Assembly (NCBI RefSeq): GCF_030272615.1
Contig: NC_081415.1
Coordinates: forward strand, 370,515,667 to 370,579,666
Direction: 5' to 3'
DNA from: Cryptomeria japonica
Lineage: Eukaryota > Streptophyta > Pinopsida > Cupressales > Cupressaceae
Length of the DNA stretch: 64,000 nt
A model generated the notes under the pieces. That model did no database searches. It worked only from the letters and a program-made list of their open reading frames with translations, and was not told where the DNA came from. A program made the position numbers and the translations under genes. Shown piece after piece: positions 36,547 to 48,630 of this stretch. How positions within the stretch are numbered: the stretch's first letter is position 1; the number at the start of each line of letters is the position of its first letter.

Positions 36547-39500
36547 ATGGCATCGAAGATCCAAGAACCCGTTGTTGTTAAGAATGTTGAAAAGCCCTCA
36601 CTAAAATACTCTCTAACTCCCAAAGTAGCATCAAAACCGGATGACAAAACTACATTTTCACTCATCCCGGATAGAGTTTTACTAGTTGAGGATGTCAGAT
36701 TCTTCACCAAATATCGAGTGGAAGAACTAGGTCATGTTGAAATCAAAGACACCTATGATGAATTGTGTACTGATGGGAAATTGGATAGAAAGTATGAGTA
36801 CATTAAGATCAAGGGATTGACAGAAGCCCTAACCTATCCCCGTGTCTTCAAACCCTAGTGGGTCAAGTTTGTTGAGCAGAGTTCACGATGATTTCATGTG
36901 GTTAGAGGAGCAACCATTCAAAATCACCAAGGAAATCATTCATCTGATTACCAGTTACCCTATTTATGATCATTCCCAAGCTCAGAAGATGATATCACAA
37001 AAGGAATTGATCACCTTAACCTGAGTGGAATCAGATTGTAGAGGACTAAAACTGAATAATGTAACTCATGCAGAGCTAAAGTTTGCTAGTATAGTGATAG
37101 GTTATTGTTTCTTCCAATCAGCAAGGGAAAACATTGTACCCTGTGTAGCAGTCGACTTAGCATACAAAATTATGAAAAAGGGAATGAAATTTGATCTTTG
37201 TAAAGTATTGTTGAAAAACCTGTTTGAGAATCTGAACACCATCAAGAAGCCGATGAAGAACAACTCGGCCAATACACTAAAGTTTGGATCACTATTATTA
37301 TGCATGTTTTTCTATTTTGAAAAAGTCTTTCCAACAGTCGGTAAAGTTGTTTGGGAGCTACACCGACCAGATACCCATCAAATCAATGATTTTATCAAAC
37401 ATCTAGGTGACAACTTCAATGATATTATGGATGATTATTTCAGAAAGTTTCAAGAGAAGATGCATAACAGGTATAGAATTCCACCCCAGCTAGTGGAAAA
37501 ATACAAAGATGACATATGTTTTGAAGTAGACACCGACTACTGTTATGTGAATGTTGTGGAACCAAGAACTCAATCTTTGCCACCTATGGGTTATGAGATT
37601 GACTTTGACATCACACAACAGTAGATAGATGCCTTTCTTACACTACCAAGGCATGCTACCAAGCTGAGGCATGGAACATATGAAGAAGTGAAAGAGAAAG
37701 TAAAGATGAGCATTATAGTACCAAAAGCTACAAGAAAAGCAACAAAGATGATCAAGGCACTATCAGAGAAATTTGGAGAAGGTTCTTCCTCCACACCTAT
37801 CAAGAGCACACTAGTAATCACTAAGGAGGAATCAGAAGCCCAAGAGGCTGCTATTACACTAAGCACCGAGTTGCCTAAAGGGAAAGTTCTAAAGAGAAAG
37901 AAACATGACACATCAAAGGCATCACCAACTCCCTCAATAAAGCGCCCAAACACAAGATCATCTGCAGTGTCACCGAGTAAGAAACCAAAGACTGTTGTTG
38001 TTCCTAAGGTAACAAAGACCTATAAGAAATCTACTCGGAGACTCATTTTGACTAAAGAGTCTAGTGACACAGAGTCTAAAGATGCTAGTAAATTTCAGAT
38101 TTTCAAGAGCAAGAAGGTAAATGTACATAGTGTTGAAAATTTATGTGCTGATCTGAAAGAATATGGTGGATTTGGATCATTTAGATATGTAAAATATGAA
38201 TCCAGATCTGATGATGAAAAGAGGCAAATAGAAGAAGTTGTCATCTGCATACTATTGAAATTCTGATTGGCTCCATTGGAATTATCTAAGTCACTTTCAA
38301 ATGAATTATATTTGCATATTGATAACAGGTGGAAATATGCAATGGACTCAGAGAAACAAATTAGAGAAAGAAGTTTGGTACATCCCTTTCCAAACATGTT
38401 AGTAGTTGAAATAAAAGAACATCTGAAAACCTACAACACAAAGTTCCTCGTCAAACAAAGAGCCTTAAAACTGATGAATGGTCTGTATATTGAAGTAGAA
38501 AATGAGACAAAAGAAAAGTGGCAAGAAATCTTTAGAATCAAGGATGCTAGTGAGCAAGCTACAGTTGAAATTGTTGATGTCACCGAGCAAGATCCTGATG
38601 TCACCGAGAAAGACCCTATTGACACCATCTAAATTGATGAAGACATCATGGACACTGAGGCACCTGAACAGGAGATGATAGAAGGCAATGCATATGCAAA
38701 ACTGGTATCCAGTGAGTCAGTTTTGGAACAAGTTCAGCCTTATCCTCCGGTCACTCATTCTGCTGAAACAGAGGCCCCTCAAGATAATGAACAAGGTGTA
38801 GAGGTTCACAAGTCTATAGAAGGAGAAGCTAGTCCTTAGACCACCGGGGAACATACCTCTCAGGATCTTCCTAACACTGAAAAATGTTGCAACTGAGACC
38901 CTAAGCACCAAACCACCGACAAACTCAACAAAGGCTAAAGAAACTGACAAAAGTGTTGCTTCCACCAAGAAACCTACCGAGGATCCACAAGCCTCCCAAG
39001 CTATTGTATTGGTTCAACTGGCCAAATCTAAAGAAAAGAAGATGAAAAAGCATAGTTTCAACGTTGATATATTGAAACCAATAGTATTGCCCAATGTCGA
39101 CATATCAAAATTAAAAGGGTAGGCACTCATTGAATTCAGTGAACTATGCAAAGCAAAGGCTGAACAGGAAAAACAAATGGCCATACAAAAGAAAAATAAA
39201 GTACTTCAGAAGGTAAAGACATTATTATTAGATATGCTACCCGCAGCTACAGTGTCAACAGATGCAGCCATCCATATTCAACTAGATGAACTCCTCAATC
39301 AGATAGAGACATCTGGAGTAGATGCATCTGAATGTTTGAGCAAGTTAAAGGACAAAGAGCTCACTGCAAAAATGATTGAAGAGGTACAGAAAGCTATTTC
39401 TCTTGGCAAAGTTAAACTTGTCAAATTTATTACTGAGTTGTCCCCTCAACTCAAGCACATTCTTTATTTATTTCAGAAACTCTGTGCATTCTCTTTATTC

Positions 39501-39917
39501 ATTAAAGATATCAAAAATAAAACAAAAGCAATTGAGAAAGAGATCACCGATCTCTCAAATAAGTTGACCACCGAGCCCAATTCTGTTCAGAATTTTTATA
39601 CAAAGTTACAACAGCTCATGCCTCAAAAATTGGAACTCAGGAATGAAGAGCACAAAATAAGGATGGACATTGTGACTCTTCAAACCTTATTCATTCCACA
39701 CTTGTCCTTTGTTCAAGAACAGATCAACCGAGCCACTTACCTATCTACTACACAAGAGGGAAGCACATCAGATGGCTTAATTTCTCTATTGGCTGACATT
39801 CAAGCACAAAATTATTTAATGGACAGTGTCAAGGATGCACTCTATGTCGCCCTCACCGAAGCAAGGACAAAGTATAAATCGATTTTTGACCAGTTGCCTC
39901 CACCAAATGGTAACTAA
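36547..39917 (+). pseudogene. ORF2 of element 2, unrecognised coiled-coil protein
   Basis: The frame opens with ATG at 36547 (MASKIQEPVVVKN...). It shifts near 36850, stays in frame 2 to about 38880 with stops at 37022, 37622, 38264, 38630 and 38837, then shifts to frame 0 to the TAA at 39915, for about 1120 codons. Blocks shared with element 1 ORF2: SRVHDDFMWLEEQPF with ITKEIIHLITSYP (36870-36960); LKFGSLLLCMFFYFEKVFP (about 37278-37335); QLVEKYKDDICFEVDTDYCY to MGYEIDFDI (37490-37612). These are followed by a Lys/Ser/Pro-rich basic region (about 37880-38050) and a long C-terminal coiled coil (about 39170-39900). No membrane segment or catalytic motif is visible. Conservation of length, order and start in two divergent elements argues for a real element protein. 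Confidence 0.7.
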
Positions 39918-40235
39918 ATTTTGATGTTTGTCAAAAAAGGGGGAGTATAGTATCAAAGTATACAGGGGGAGTGTAGTATACAACGGAAGTATACCGATCA
40001 GTGAACAGAGTAGTAATCAAAGAACAAGAGCAGCACACAGAACATTGATCACCGAGCATGCAAAATTAGAGTTATATACAGTATATTAATAAGGGGAGTA
40101 TATCTGAATATACTATTTCATTGAAAAATGTATATATCATCAGTTTAGTCAAATTTTGCAGGTATATAGATTTTTGAGTTATAACTTTGAAAGTAGTTTT
40201 TGTCAAACATCTCAACTAATGTCAAAAGGGGAGAT
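39918..40235 (+). other. 3' untranslated region and polypurine tracts of element 2
   Basis: A first purine tract AAAAAAGGGGGAG stands at 39933-39945, 'agggggag' recurs near 39962, and the terminal tract AAAAGGGGAGAT at 40224-40235 touches the LTR. The multiple tracts parallel element 1 and the copia element. Confidence 0.8.
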
Positions 40236-41444
40236 TGTTACTACTTACTAAGATTTCCATTAGTCTTATGTTCAAAGTTATTCTATATATTCTAGTCAGT
40301 TACTTCTACTGAATCTTTCAGTCAGTAAGCACAGTGCGGTCGGTTATAGAAGAAAGTAGTCTCAGAGTGTAGTATACACCAAACACTCTACCGAGTAACA
40401 CTCTATGTCTACCGAGCAACAAGAATGATATACCAAGTGAACACACACCGAGTGAAACGTGTTACTAGATTCATTGAACCTGGACATATATGGGAAACGT
40501 GTTACAAAGATCGAGGAACAAGTAACCGTTATCACATTGGAAATTGCACTTAAAGATTGTGTATGATTTTGAGGTCATCTAACCAATGAAATATTTTACA
40601 TGGTTATTCATTCGAGAAATCATGTTTGTAAGATCGAAGCATGGACCAGATCACCGACATAAGAGATCTATTTATACAGCATGAATTCAGGATTAGATAT
40701 ATGTGCAAGTATATATGTGCATGTGTGTGTGAAGCAAGACATATACGAAAAGGAAAATCATGAGATATCACAGAGCGTTATGACTGTTACAATTGATAGA
40801 GAAACATAGAGGTCACTGAGAAGGATTTCAGAGAACAGTCAACGAACAGAGTAAACAGAAGGGTTTACCGAGTTAATATATGGATTACCGAGGTATGCTA
40901 TAAGCAAGGTACTATCATTTTGAGCACATAGAATCTGCTATAACATTCCAGATGTAAAGTTGCAGATATTTGTAATGATTTATTGTAATATTTTGATGTT
41001 GTAAGAGAAACCTTTAACAGGGTAAAAGACTCTAACTAATTCTATAAATTGTAAAGCCTTTAACCAGGTGCAGCATTTAGAATAAGTGTTGTAAAATCCA
41101 TTAGGAAGGTAAATCTAATGATCTTGATACTCCTAATAGGGTAAGCTATCAAAAATAGCTAAACATGTAGCTCTAACCGAACAACTTTTATTATTGCAGT
41201 AGTGAAGTTGTGGGTGTCATCCCCACCGCAGTTTTTCTCTCTAACCAAGAGTTTCTGCGTAACCAAAATATATGTGTTATGGAGTGAATCATGTATGATT
41301 GTTATTTATTTGTTTTAGCATTATATTATGTTACTACACTATTCAGTTTATGCTTAACAGTAAAGTTATTGTTGAAGAAAAGTTTTGAAGTACTGATTCA
41401 CCCCTCCCCTCTCTGTACACTAGCTTTCCATATTGGGCCTAACA
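40236..41444 (+). mobile_element. 3' LTR of element 2
   Basis: TGTTACTACT...GGGCCTAACA, 1209 bp, gap-free partner of 33355-34563. Its right edge is followed by the duplicated TCATG at 41445-41449 and then CACTA sequence. Confidence 0.95.
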
Positions 41445-41449
41445 TCATG
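41445..41449 (+). repeat. Target site duplication TCATG, right copy
   Basis: Matches 33350-33354. Together they place the insertion within a Tnp2 exon. Confidence 0.9.
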
Positions 41450-41945
41450 ATCAGCTACGCGAGTCATGGATCAATGTATTTGTACCATCATCTTCAATTG
41501 TGTTTTCTGGCTCATCATTGTCATCTTCCATGGGATCATTATCTCCAGCTTCGATATTCACACCTCCATGTTCGTCCACTTCAAAAACCATATTCTTAGG
41601 GTTGTGTTGATCCATACCATGTGCTCCAGGGTGCTCGGCCTATATAAAATTGATAAACATAAATAAACCGTGATCATGATCTCATCATCATGTGATTTAT
41701 TATGTATATAAATTATCGCCATACTATAATGAAAAAATTACCAATGGATGATAATCATGTCCACCTTCAATGTGACCATGCAGCCTACAATGTTTCTTCG
41801 TTGTTTTGATTAGAATTCTTCTAGTCTTTAACCCCTTACAAATTTTGCATGGACAATAACATTTTCCATCACCTTTTCTTTTCAAGTTAGACCACAATCT
41901 AGCAATTGTCTCCTTATTTTGTTGTTCGTTGATATTGTCTGACAT
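41450..41945 (-). pseudogene. CACTA Tnp2-type transposase, N-terminal part (transposase-associated domain)
   Basis: The first exon, 41724-41945 on the minus strand, reads MSDNINEQQNKETIARLWSN, then CYCPCKICKGLKTRRILI and KHCRLHGHIEGGHDYHPLV. This is the Cys/His-rich transposase-associated domain found at the start of CACTA Tnp2 proteins. A second, acidic exon (about 41450-41645) reads AEHPGAHGMDQHNPKNMVFE and onwards into the LTR insertion point. It then continues at 33349 as an Asp-rich segment and LLEKASEALYKGS. A frameshift is present near the junction. The 5' terminus of the transposon, to the right, was not found. Confidence 0.8.
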
Positions 41946-42324
41946 GGTCTTTCTTCACAGGCAAGAAAATAGAAATTATCATCATTGAACAGAGCATCTT
42001 ATTGAATTTAGATTTCTAGTTTGCTTATGGTACATCACACAACATGGAAAATAGGAAATACTCAATAAATATCAGGATTCATTGATCTAGTATTATCACA
42101 ATCTGCACTTGGCCTTCAATATTTTCTCCTCCTGACACTATTTATCCATTACCTATCAAGTACAGAACTCTAAAACCCATGGCTATTAAAATACATAAGA
42201 CAACATTGTAGCGTCTTATAATCATGTGTTATAAAACCAAATCACTTGGGAGTGATTCTTTTGTTTGTTATAGTCTAGGAAAATGGTGTCTACTGGAGCC
42301 TTGAATAAGTGACTAGAAAGATTT

Positions 42325-44240
42325 TTAATTCCTTTTCTTTTTCCTTTTGATTTTCTCACTATCACTTCCATCCTCTGAGTCAGATTCCCTCGACCTTTTC
42401 TTTCTTCTTGTTTTTTCATACTCATAGTCATGCGTTGAATTATTTTTCTTTCTTGGTGACTCCTTATTGCTCTCACTGACAGTTTCACTCTCAGAATCTG
42501 AGTCTGATGTATCAGAATCTGACGAACCTGATGAACTAGAAGAATCGTCATTAGAGGTAGATTCATCTGACACAGGAATGGACTTTTGATGTTGCATTAC
42601 AAACCTTGGCATATTCTTCAAATACTCACATAAACTCTCAGTGATACCACCAAGACCAATAGAAGTAAAGAAATTCATAGCAAACCATGAATTTTTGGGA
42701 TTTTCCTTTGGAGAAATTGAATCAAAAGACTCCTGCATTGTTGGATCATTCAACCTTTCATTATGCAACAATATACCAAGTTTCTCTGCCAACTCCTGCA
42801 AGAGAAGCTTGGTATAAAAATACGGGAAGAGGAAGTAGTATCTTCCTATGTCAGACATATACAAGCAAGACAATGCCATGGAAGAGCATCTATGCCAAGT
42901 AAGTGGGCCAAAAACTTTGCAACATTACACAGTTTATTTGTTTCTAGTCTGTGTATCATAGAATATTGTTGTACAAAACACTTATCAAAAAATTCCTCAT
43001 AAATTTTATTGATCATACCAATCTTTGCCCAAGAAGACCATAATAACGAAGGTATGTTCTCTCTTGACCATCTTCAAGCTTGATCTTTTGTAGCTTCTGA
43101 CCAGCTTCCTCAAAATAAACACTTGACATGATTGTCAAATAAATTGAACATCTTAAATTGACCAAGTTTGTCTCTGTCTCATCCTGTATTCTCAGTGCTT
43201 CCTCACCTTCCTCTTCATTGTCATCATCATCATCATCATCTGAATCATCACCTGAATCATTCTCCCCTTCTGCTTCATCTGAAGAAGCATCTCCAAGGAT
43301 ATCTTTCTTCAGTTTTTCTTAGGTTGCCTCATGCTCTAAGAAATTAGGGTCTGGCTTGAAAACATCCAAACCAGCTTCTTGATCAAGTTCATCTTCTAGG
43401 AAAACTTCATGTGTTAACTGATATGGACGCACAGCTGGATGACCCTCAAACTTAGCTTTGCGAATTACAAAAAGGCCTTCAATTAAAAACTATACTTGTT
43501 TGTCAATTTCCCCCTCATGGAGAATACCTCTAAATCTTTCAAAAATCCCATAGAGACCTTTGGGTGAAAGGTCTTGCAACAAAGAACCACATTCTTTCAC
43601 GAACCCAATAGCAACCTCTACATTGTCATCTGTGGGGTTCTCTAGTAAAAGGGTGAGAAGTTCCAAGGCAATGATCTCATGTGCAACTTGTTGATTCACT
43701 AAATGAGCTATGAATTTGGATGCTACTATCAACATGTGCTTGTCATTGCGTTTGTATGCCCTCTTAAGCTGCAAAATAATTCTTCGCAAAAGCAGATTGC
43801 CAACTTTAGGAAATTTCATATTTACCACAACAACCAACACAACAAAAACATATGTAAATCCAGGGGATGCCATTTGGAATTTCATACAAGACCTACAAAA
43901 TAGACTCCTCCCATGGATGAGATTATCTGCAAACAACTCTGGAATGATGTTCTTGATGTTAGATGCATTTACCTTGTTTACTAACCCATTGATACTCTAC
44001 CAAAGGGCATCCCATGTCATGTGCTGGTATTCCACACTACTCTTGTCTTCCACATCTTTCATCATTTGAGCCAGCTTAAATGGGGGAATGTAAATACCCC
44101 CACTTCTTCCAACACCCTTCTTAGCTCCTCTTACAACACCTTGGCCATTCCTATTCTAAGATGGAGTAGACACAACACTAGAAGTTTTCACTTCCACTAC
44201 CTCTCTGTCCCTCTTGTTTCCAGAAGCCCCTTTACCACTT
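42325..44240 (-). pseudogene. CWC22: CWC22 pre-mRNA splicing factor retropseudogene
   Basis: Read on the minus strand from about 44240: GRSGGIYIPPFKLAQMMKDV, EYQHMTWDALW, then the MIF4G part (43936-43490) with LLLRRIILQLKRAYKRNDKH, FIAHLVNQQVAHEIIALELL, SPKGLYGIFERFRGILHEGE. It continues with FLIEGLFVIRKAKFEGHPAV, an acidic stretch, the MA3 part, GILLHNERLNDPTMQESFDS, FFTSIGLGGITESLCEYLKN, and a Ser/Asp- and Lys/Arg-rich tail to 42325. CWC22 is a spliceosome protein that loads eIF4A3 for exon junction complexes. The order is colinear without introns, so this looks like a processed copy. It has stops and frameshifts, and about 13 residues seem deleted between LEDGQ and ERTYLRYYG near 43080. 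Confidence 0.85.
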
Positions 44241-45799
44241 AATTCATGCTTATTTCTATACATAAACCCATCAGGAAGAATGAGTTTTTGCATATAAGCT
44301 CACCCAAATATTTTACAGTTATTTTTCATCAAGATTCCCTTAGGAGCTGGCAGATCCTGCTTCCATACTTTAATTTTGTTTTCTCAAAGGACAATCCTAA
44401 AAATCCATGCATTGAAAACAACTTTTTACACCTTTGTTGGTTGTGGTGGCGTCACAGAGAGTTTACATCAATAAATGAAGACCATGCCAATGCTTTTAAT
44501 GCAGCAGTAGAAGTCTATCTCTTATTCAATATCTCTAGTGAAACCCCCATGATCTTTTGTTGGAGTAGAATTTGTTATATTCTACAAAGGATCTTGTCCT
44601 TTGTTGATGTGATATTCATCTACCTCAAGAAATAATTGTTCTTTTCTCCAACAAGAAGTGGAACTAGATGAAGATCTAGCACCATGAAATGAATTCTCAA
44701 AAGGATTACTATAGTTAGTTTTGGTAGATAATGATCTGGGTAAAATACTAATGTGGCTTTAGGAAACATTATGTACTAGCTTAGCATACTCTAACAAATT
44801 TGGTGCGACATGCTACATCCAATTAAGTCTCCATCAGTATCTATATTGTGTTTATGGATTGGGATTCAATGTACTCTTTTTATACATAGATTTTACTTTC
44901 AGCTGAGGAGGTTTGTATGTACTTACTTGTCTTTCGATTGTATTCCTATTTCAATAATTTCTTCTATCAACAAATCATTTGTTGTAAGTTGTACAAGTGG
45001 AAGCTTGAACATGCCTTCCATGCTAGCCTTGTTGATACGTTCAACACCATCTTGTGCAACAAATCTTTAGAACTCCACTATTTCATTGAAGAGTGAGTAG
45101 TAGGGACAATCTAGGACACTTATAGAGGTTTTGCAAGAGAGATAAATAGACCTAAATATTATGGCTTAATAATGATCAATAGGTAAACAAATAAGAAACT
45201 CTCAATATCAAAATGACTTTCTCAATTGTCTTTACTAGAAATGGATAGATTTGCTAATAATGGTTTTATGACTGTATGTCAACTTTAGACTCAATCCAAG
45301 AAGAGCTAGAACTAATATGCGATATCTAGATTTATGATCTCTATAATATAACAATCCCATAATTATGTTTCCACACATCTATACCACAACACAAACATCA
45401 TGCTAGTGTTCAACCATAGCAATTGATATCCTAATTATAGAATGTGAAATATGCACATAACTATGAATAAAGATTAAGAAAAACAAAGAAAGATGCTTAT
45501 TGCAAACATAAATGACTAATGGACAAGAATTGAATTCATTGTAGATAGTTTTGAATATCAAATTCACTTATTTGTGTGCATTTACTAACTCATGTACTTG
45601 TGGCCAACCATTTATCTCTTTCATAAATTAAACACTTATTAATAACATTAAATGGCTGAGTAATTATGTTTTAGTTGAAATTGAAAATAAAATATTTTAT
45701 TTTAGGACAGCTCACACTATTCCCTATCATATTTTAGACTCTCATTTTTGTTAGCAGTGGTTTGATATCTTTGGAGCTGATCATTGCATTTCTCTAGTT
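44241..45799. other. No firmly recognised gene
   Basis: AT-rich sequence. The first stretch (about 44240-44330, minus strand) may continue upstream sequence of the CWC22 copy (LILPDGFMYRNKHELSGKGA). Beyond that I see no coherent reading frame or repeat structure. Confidence 0.3.
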
Positions 45800-46590
45800 A
45801 TGTTTGCCAGTGTACTCCCAGCCTGTGCCAAAATGGGAGCTTTGGAACAGGGTATGGACATCCATCAAAGCATAAAAGATAGAGGAATTTTGTCAGATGT
45901 AGTTGCAACTACACAAAATGAATTTGTTGAGAAGGCTTTAGAAACTTTCAAGCAAATCCAATTGGCAGGTGTAAAGCCAAATTCCACGACCATTGCTACT
46001 ATCCTCCCTACCTGTGCCAAAATGGGAGATTTGGAACAGGGTATGGACATTCATCGAAGCATAAAGGATATAGAAATTTTGTCAAATGTTCTAGTTGTAA
46101 CTGCCCTGATAGACATGTATGCAAAATATGGAAGCATAGACAAGGCACATGAACTGTTTGATAGAATGCCTGAAAGAAATATTGTCTTGTGGACTGCAAC
46201 GATTGCTAGATATGCACAAAATGGATTTGTCAAAAAGGTTTTAGACACTTTCAAGCAAATGAAATTGGAAGGCATAAAGCCAAATTCCACAACCTTTGCC
46301 AGCATCCTCCCTGCCTGTGCAAAATGGGAGCTTTTGAACAGGGTATGGACATCAATCAAAGCATTAGTGATAGAGGAATTTTGTTAGGTGTTGTACTTGC
46401 AAATGCCCTGCTTGACATGAATGCAAAATGTAGAAACATGGACAAGGATCGTGAATTGTTTGATACGATGTCGCAAAGAGATGTGATCTCATGTAAACAA
46501 TCAACACGCGCGTATATGGGAGGAATGGATTGCTGCTACAAAATTGAACGCTCACTCCTTAATCATAATTCTATGGTTTTACGAGATTAA
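45800..46590 (+). pseudogene. PLS-class PPR protein fragment, frameshifted
   Basis: Repeated PPR units are clear: LPACAKMGALEQGMDIHQSI, GVKPNSTTIATILPTCAKMG, TALIDMYAKYGSIDKAHELF, DRMPERNIVLWTATIARYAQ, NGFVKKVLDTFKQMKLEGIK. Such proteins bind organellar RNA in plants. The first unit lacks the VNALIDMYAK-type half, a deletion of about 40 residues after about 45904. Near 46320 one C is lost ('tgtgcaaaatggg' where earlier units have 'tgtgccaaaatggg'), shifting the frame so that the last unit continues at 46324-46590. No start, organelle-targeting peptide or E/DYW end is present. Confidence 0.85.
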
Positions 46591-47929
46591 ACTAGGACAA
46601 TTAACCACCACATGTATATTTTTTGCAACATAAAATTAAAAACTAGGGCAATTTGAATCTACCTCCTGCGCGGGATTGCCTTCGACATGGGTTTGATGTT
46701 CTCGGGGGTTAAAGTCGCCATGGATGCCTACGTAGGATTGAAATTCACAAATGAATTCCCTGCCACTTTTTTTTATTTTGTAATGGTCGATGTCATCAGA
46801 ATTATGACAAACTCAAGCACTTTTTTGAAAAAAAGAAAATTCTCATTGCTAATGCCTTCTTCGTCGAAACCAAATGGGAAATTTCTATCGGAATTACGAT
46901 GAATGCGGGCATTTTTTTAAAAAAAATCAAATTTGGACACAATATACCTTCTCCGTCGGAAACCTTAGTCAAAAATTTAGTCCAAATGTATTAGTGAGAA
47001 TAGGAACCAGACCAGTTAAGGTCATACAATGTTCTTTACCAGAACAGATCCTGTTAGGAATCTCAATCTCTGTTAGGAGATAAGTCCAATTAAGGACTAC
47101 CTTGCTAGAGGATTTTAGATCCACAGATGTAAACCACCTTGTTAGAGGATTTACAAAAGGCTTTTTGGGCCTACTCGGTTAAGGGCTTTAGACTTGTCAA
47201 AGATGTGAGTAATCAACAAGTGAGTGATCTAGCAAATAGCATAGATTGCTTGGTTAGATCCTTGATAGCTCGTTCCTAATGCATTCTAGCATTACTTCAG
47301 TCTTCAACACATTCATACTCTACCTTTTTCTCACAGACATGAACTTCTCTTCTATAATCTCACTTACAAAAATGCATCAACCACCTTAAACCCTTGCAAC
47401 AACCTAAAACCCTAGACATGATGTCCTTTTAAAGGAATCTGATTTCATGTCAGTCCAATAGGATTACAATACAATTTCCTAGGTTCAATGCATCTAGACA
47501 TATTTGGTAACACGACACAAAAAGCACCACCAGAGTGTCGGCACCACAAAACAATCGATGGATGGTAACTCATTGCAAAATGTCGGTTGGTAATTCATCA
47601 CAAAGTATTACCGGTTCAAATAAAATACTGGTTGCCAGTTTGACAAAATGAAGACTGGGAAATATGAGTTGTGCCGCTTTGTTCCTTCGCACCGCTTGAG
47701 ATCCTTGAACCTCTTGGGGTCTTCATACCACTTTAGATTGGTAAACACTTTCTACAAAACACCGATAGTCTACAGACTATAATACATCATACCGGTTGGA
47801 ACAAATACCGGTTGAGCTTTAACTCATACGTACAAAAAGTGATCTCATAGCAAGTGTGTGTCCATCAATGACAATCACAACATAATCATCAAAAATGACA
47901 ACACATGCTATGTCATCCTATGACCTTAT
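46591..47929. other. No gene recognised; LTR-like debris
   Basis: 46600-47050 is unremarkable. From about 47090 to 47930, words such as 'aaccggtt', 'gtcggcaccac' and 'gtgatctcatagcaagtg' suggest decayed LTR sequence of uncertain orientation. Nothing can be assigned firmly. Confidence 0.3.
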
Positions 47930-48574
47930 ATTGGTCCCGTGGTTGATCTATGTATCATGTAATATAATTTTGTTATTGAGGGTTTGGCCGACCTTATAGT
48001 CAAGGTTGATGATTTGTATATATAGGTGGTAAAGTCATGTAATTTGGGTGTCGATGTGGTGCCTGCATTCTTAGAGAGTTGTGTATGTGTGCATAAGTGA
48101 ATTTATCCTTCGATGTGGTGTGTTGAGTAGATATTATTGTAGGGTAGACAAATATTCTTAACTGAAACTATCATCAGGCATTAGAAGATGCTATATTTAC
48201 AGTTCATGTAATCTGGATTGTAGTCCAATCATTATTGGAAGGTAGTGAACCTTCCCTGAGGTTTGGATCCTTCTAGGTCATCTTATTTGGAGCAGTGAGC
48301 TCTAGGCAGTGTGCCTGCATGCATGTGCATTCCCCATTGTAATATTTACACATACTACTGCAAAGTATAATCTTATTGTGGGTAGGTTCCCATCGTGATT
48401 TTTCCCTTAACCAGGTTTTCCACGTTGAAATCCTTGTGTTATGTGTGTTGGTGCTATTATGTTTATATTTATTCTTGTTGTAGTTGTTTAGATATGATAT
48501 TATGCTTAATTAGTTTGATTTGGTGAAAAATAATTCACCCCCCTCTCAATTTTCCTTCTTTGTTGCTGCTAACA
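47930..48574 (+). mobile_element. 5' LTR (left-truncated) of the copia element
   Basis: Ends GCTGCTAACA at 48574, directly before the primer site. A TATA-like word TGTATATATAGG is near 48015. The C-rich run before the end (about 48537-48545) and 'gatttttcccttaacc' are typical of LTRs here. The U3 start is missing: the 3' LTR fragment at 55865 covers a different part of the LTR, while the fragment at 9406-10069 appears to bridge the two. Confidence 0.75.
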
Positions 48575-48576
48575 AT

Positions 48577-48588
48577 TGGTATCAGAGC
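48577..48588 (+). other. Primer binding site, initiator-Met tRNA
   Basis: TGGTATCAGAGC, the standard copia primer site, lies two bases after the LTR end. Confidence 0.95.
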
Positions 48589-48630
48589 TAGATCCTCTGG
48601 AAGAAGCCTGACCACTTGAGGAGATCCGGG

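Larger units (their letters stand above)
33355..41444 (+). mobile_element. Complete pol-less LTR retroelement (element 2), 8,090 bp
   Basis: Two LTRs of exactly 1209 bp, an initiator-Met primer site, a polypurine tract and a 5-bp target duplication define a complete element. Inside are a gag-like frame (34593-35936), a leader and a large ORF2 (36547-39917). No protease, integrase, reverse transcriptase or RNase H was seen in any frame, so it must depend on enzymes from elsewhere. It is inserted in an exon of the CACTA transposase, in opposite orientation. It is related to the partial element at 1-5141. Confidence 0.92.

Noticed and set aside
43710-44635. Plus-strand frames across the CWC22 copy
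   Set aside because: Opposite-strand shadows of the minus-strand CWC22 coding sequence or featureless AT-rich DNA.
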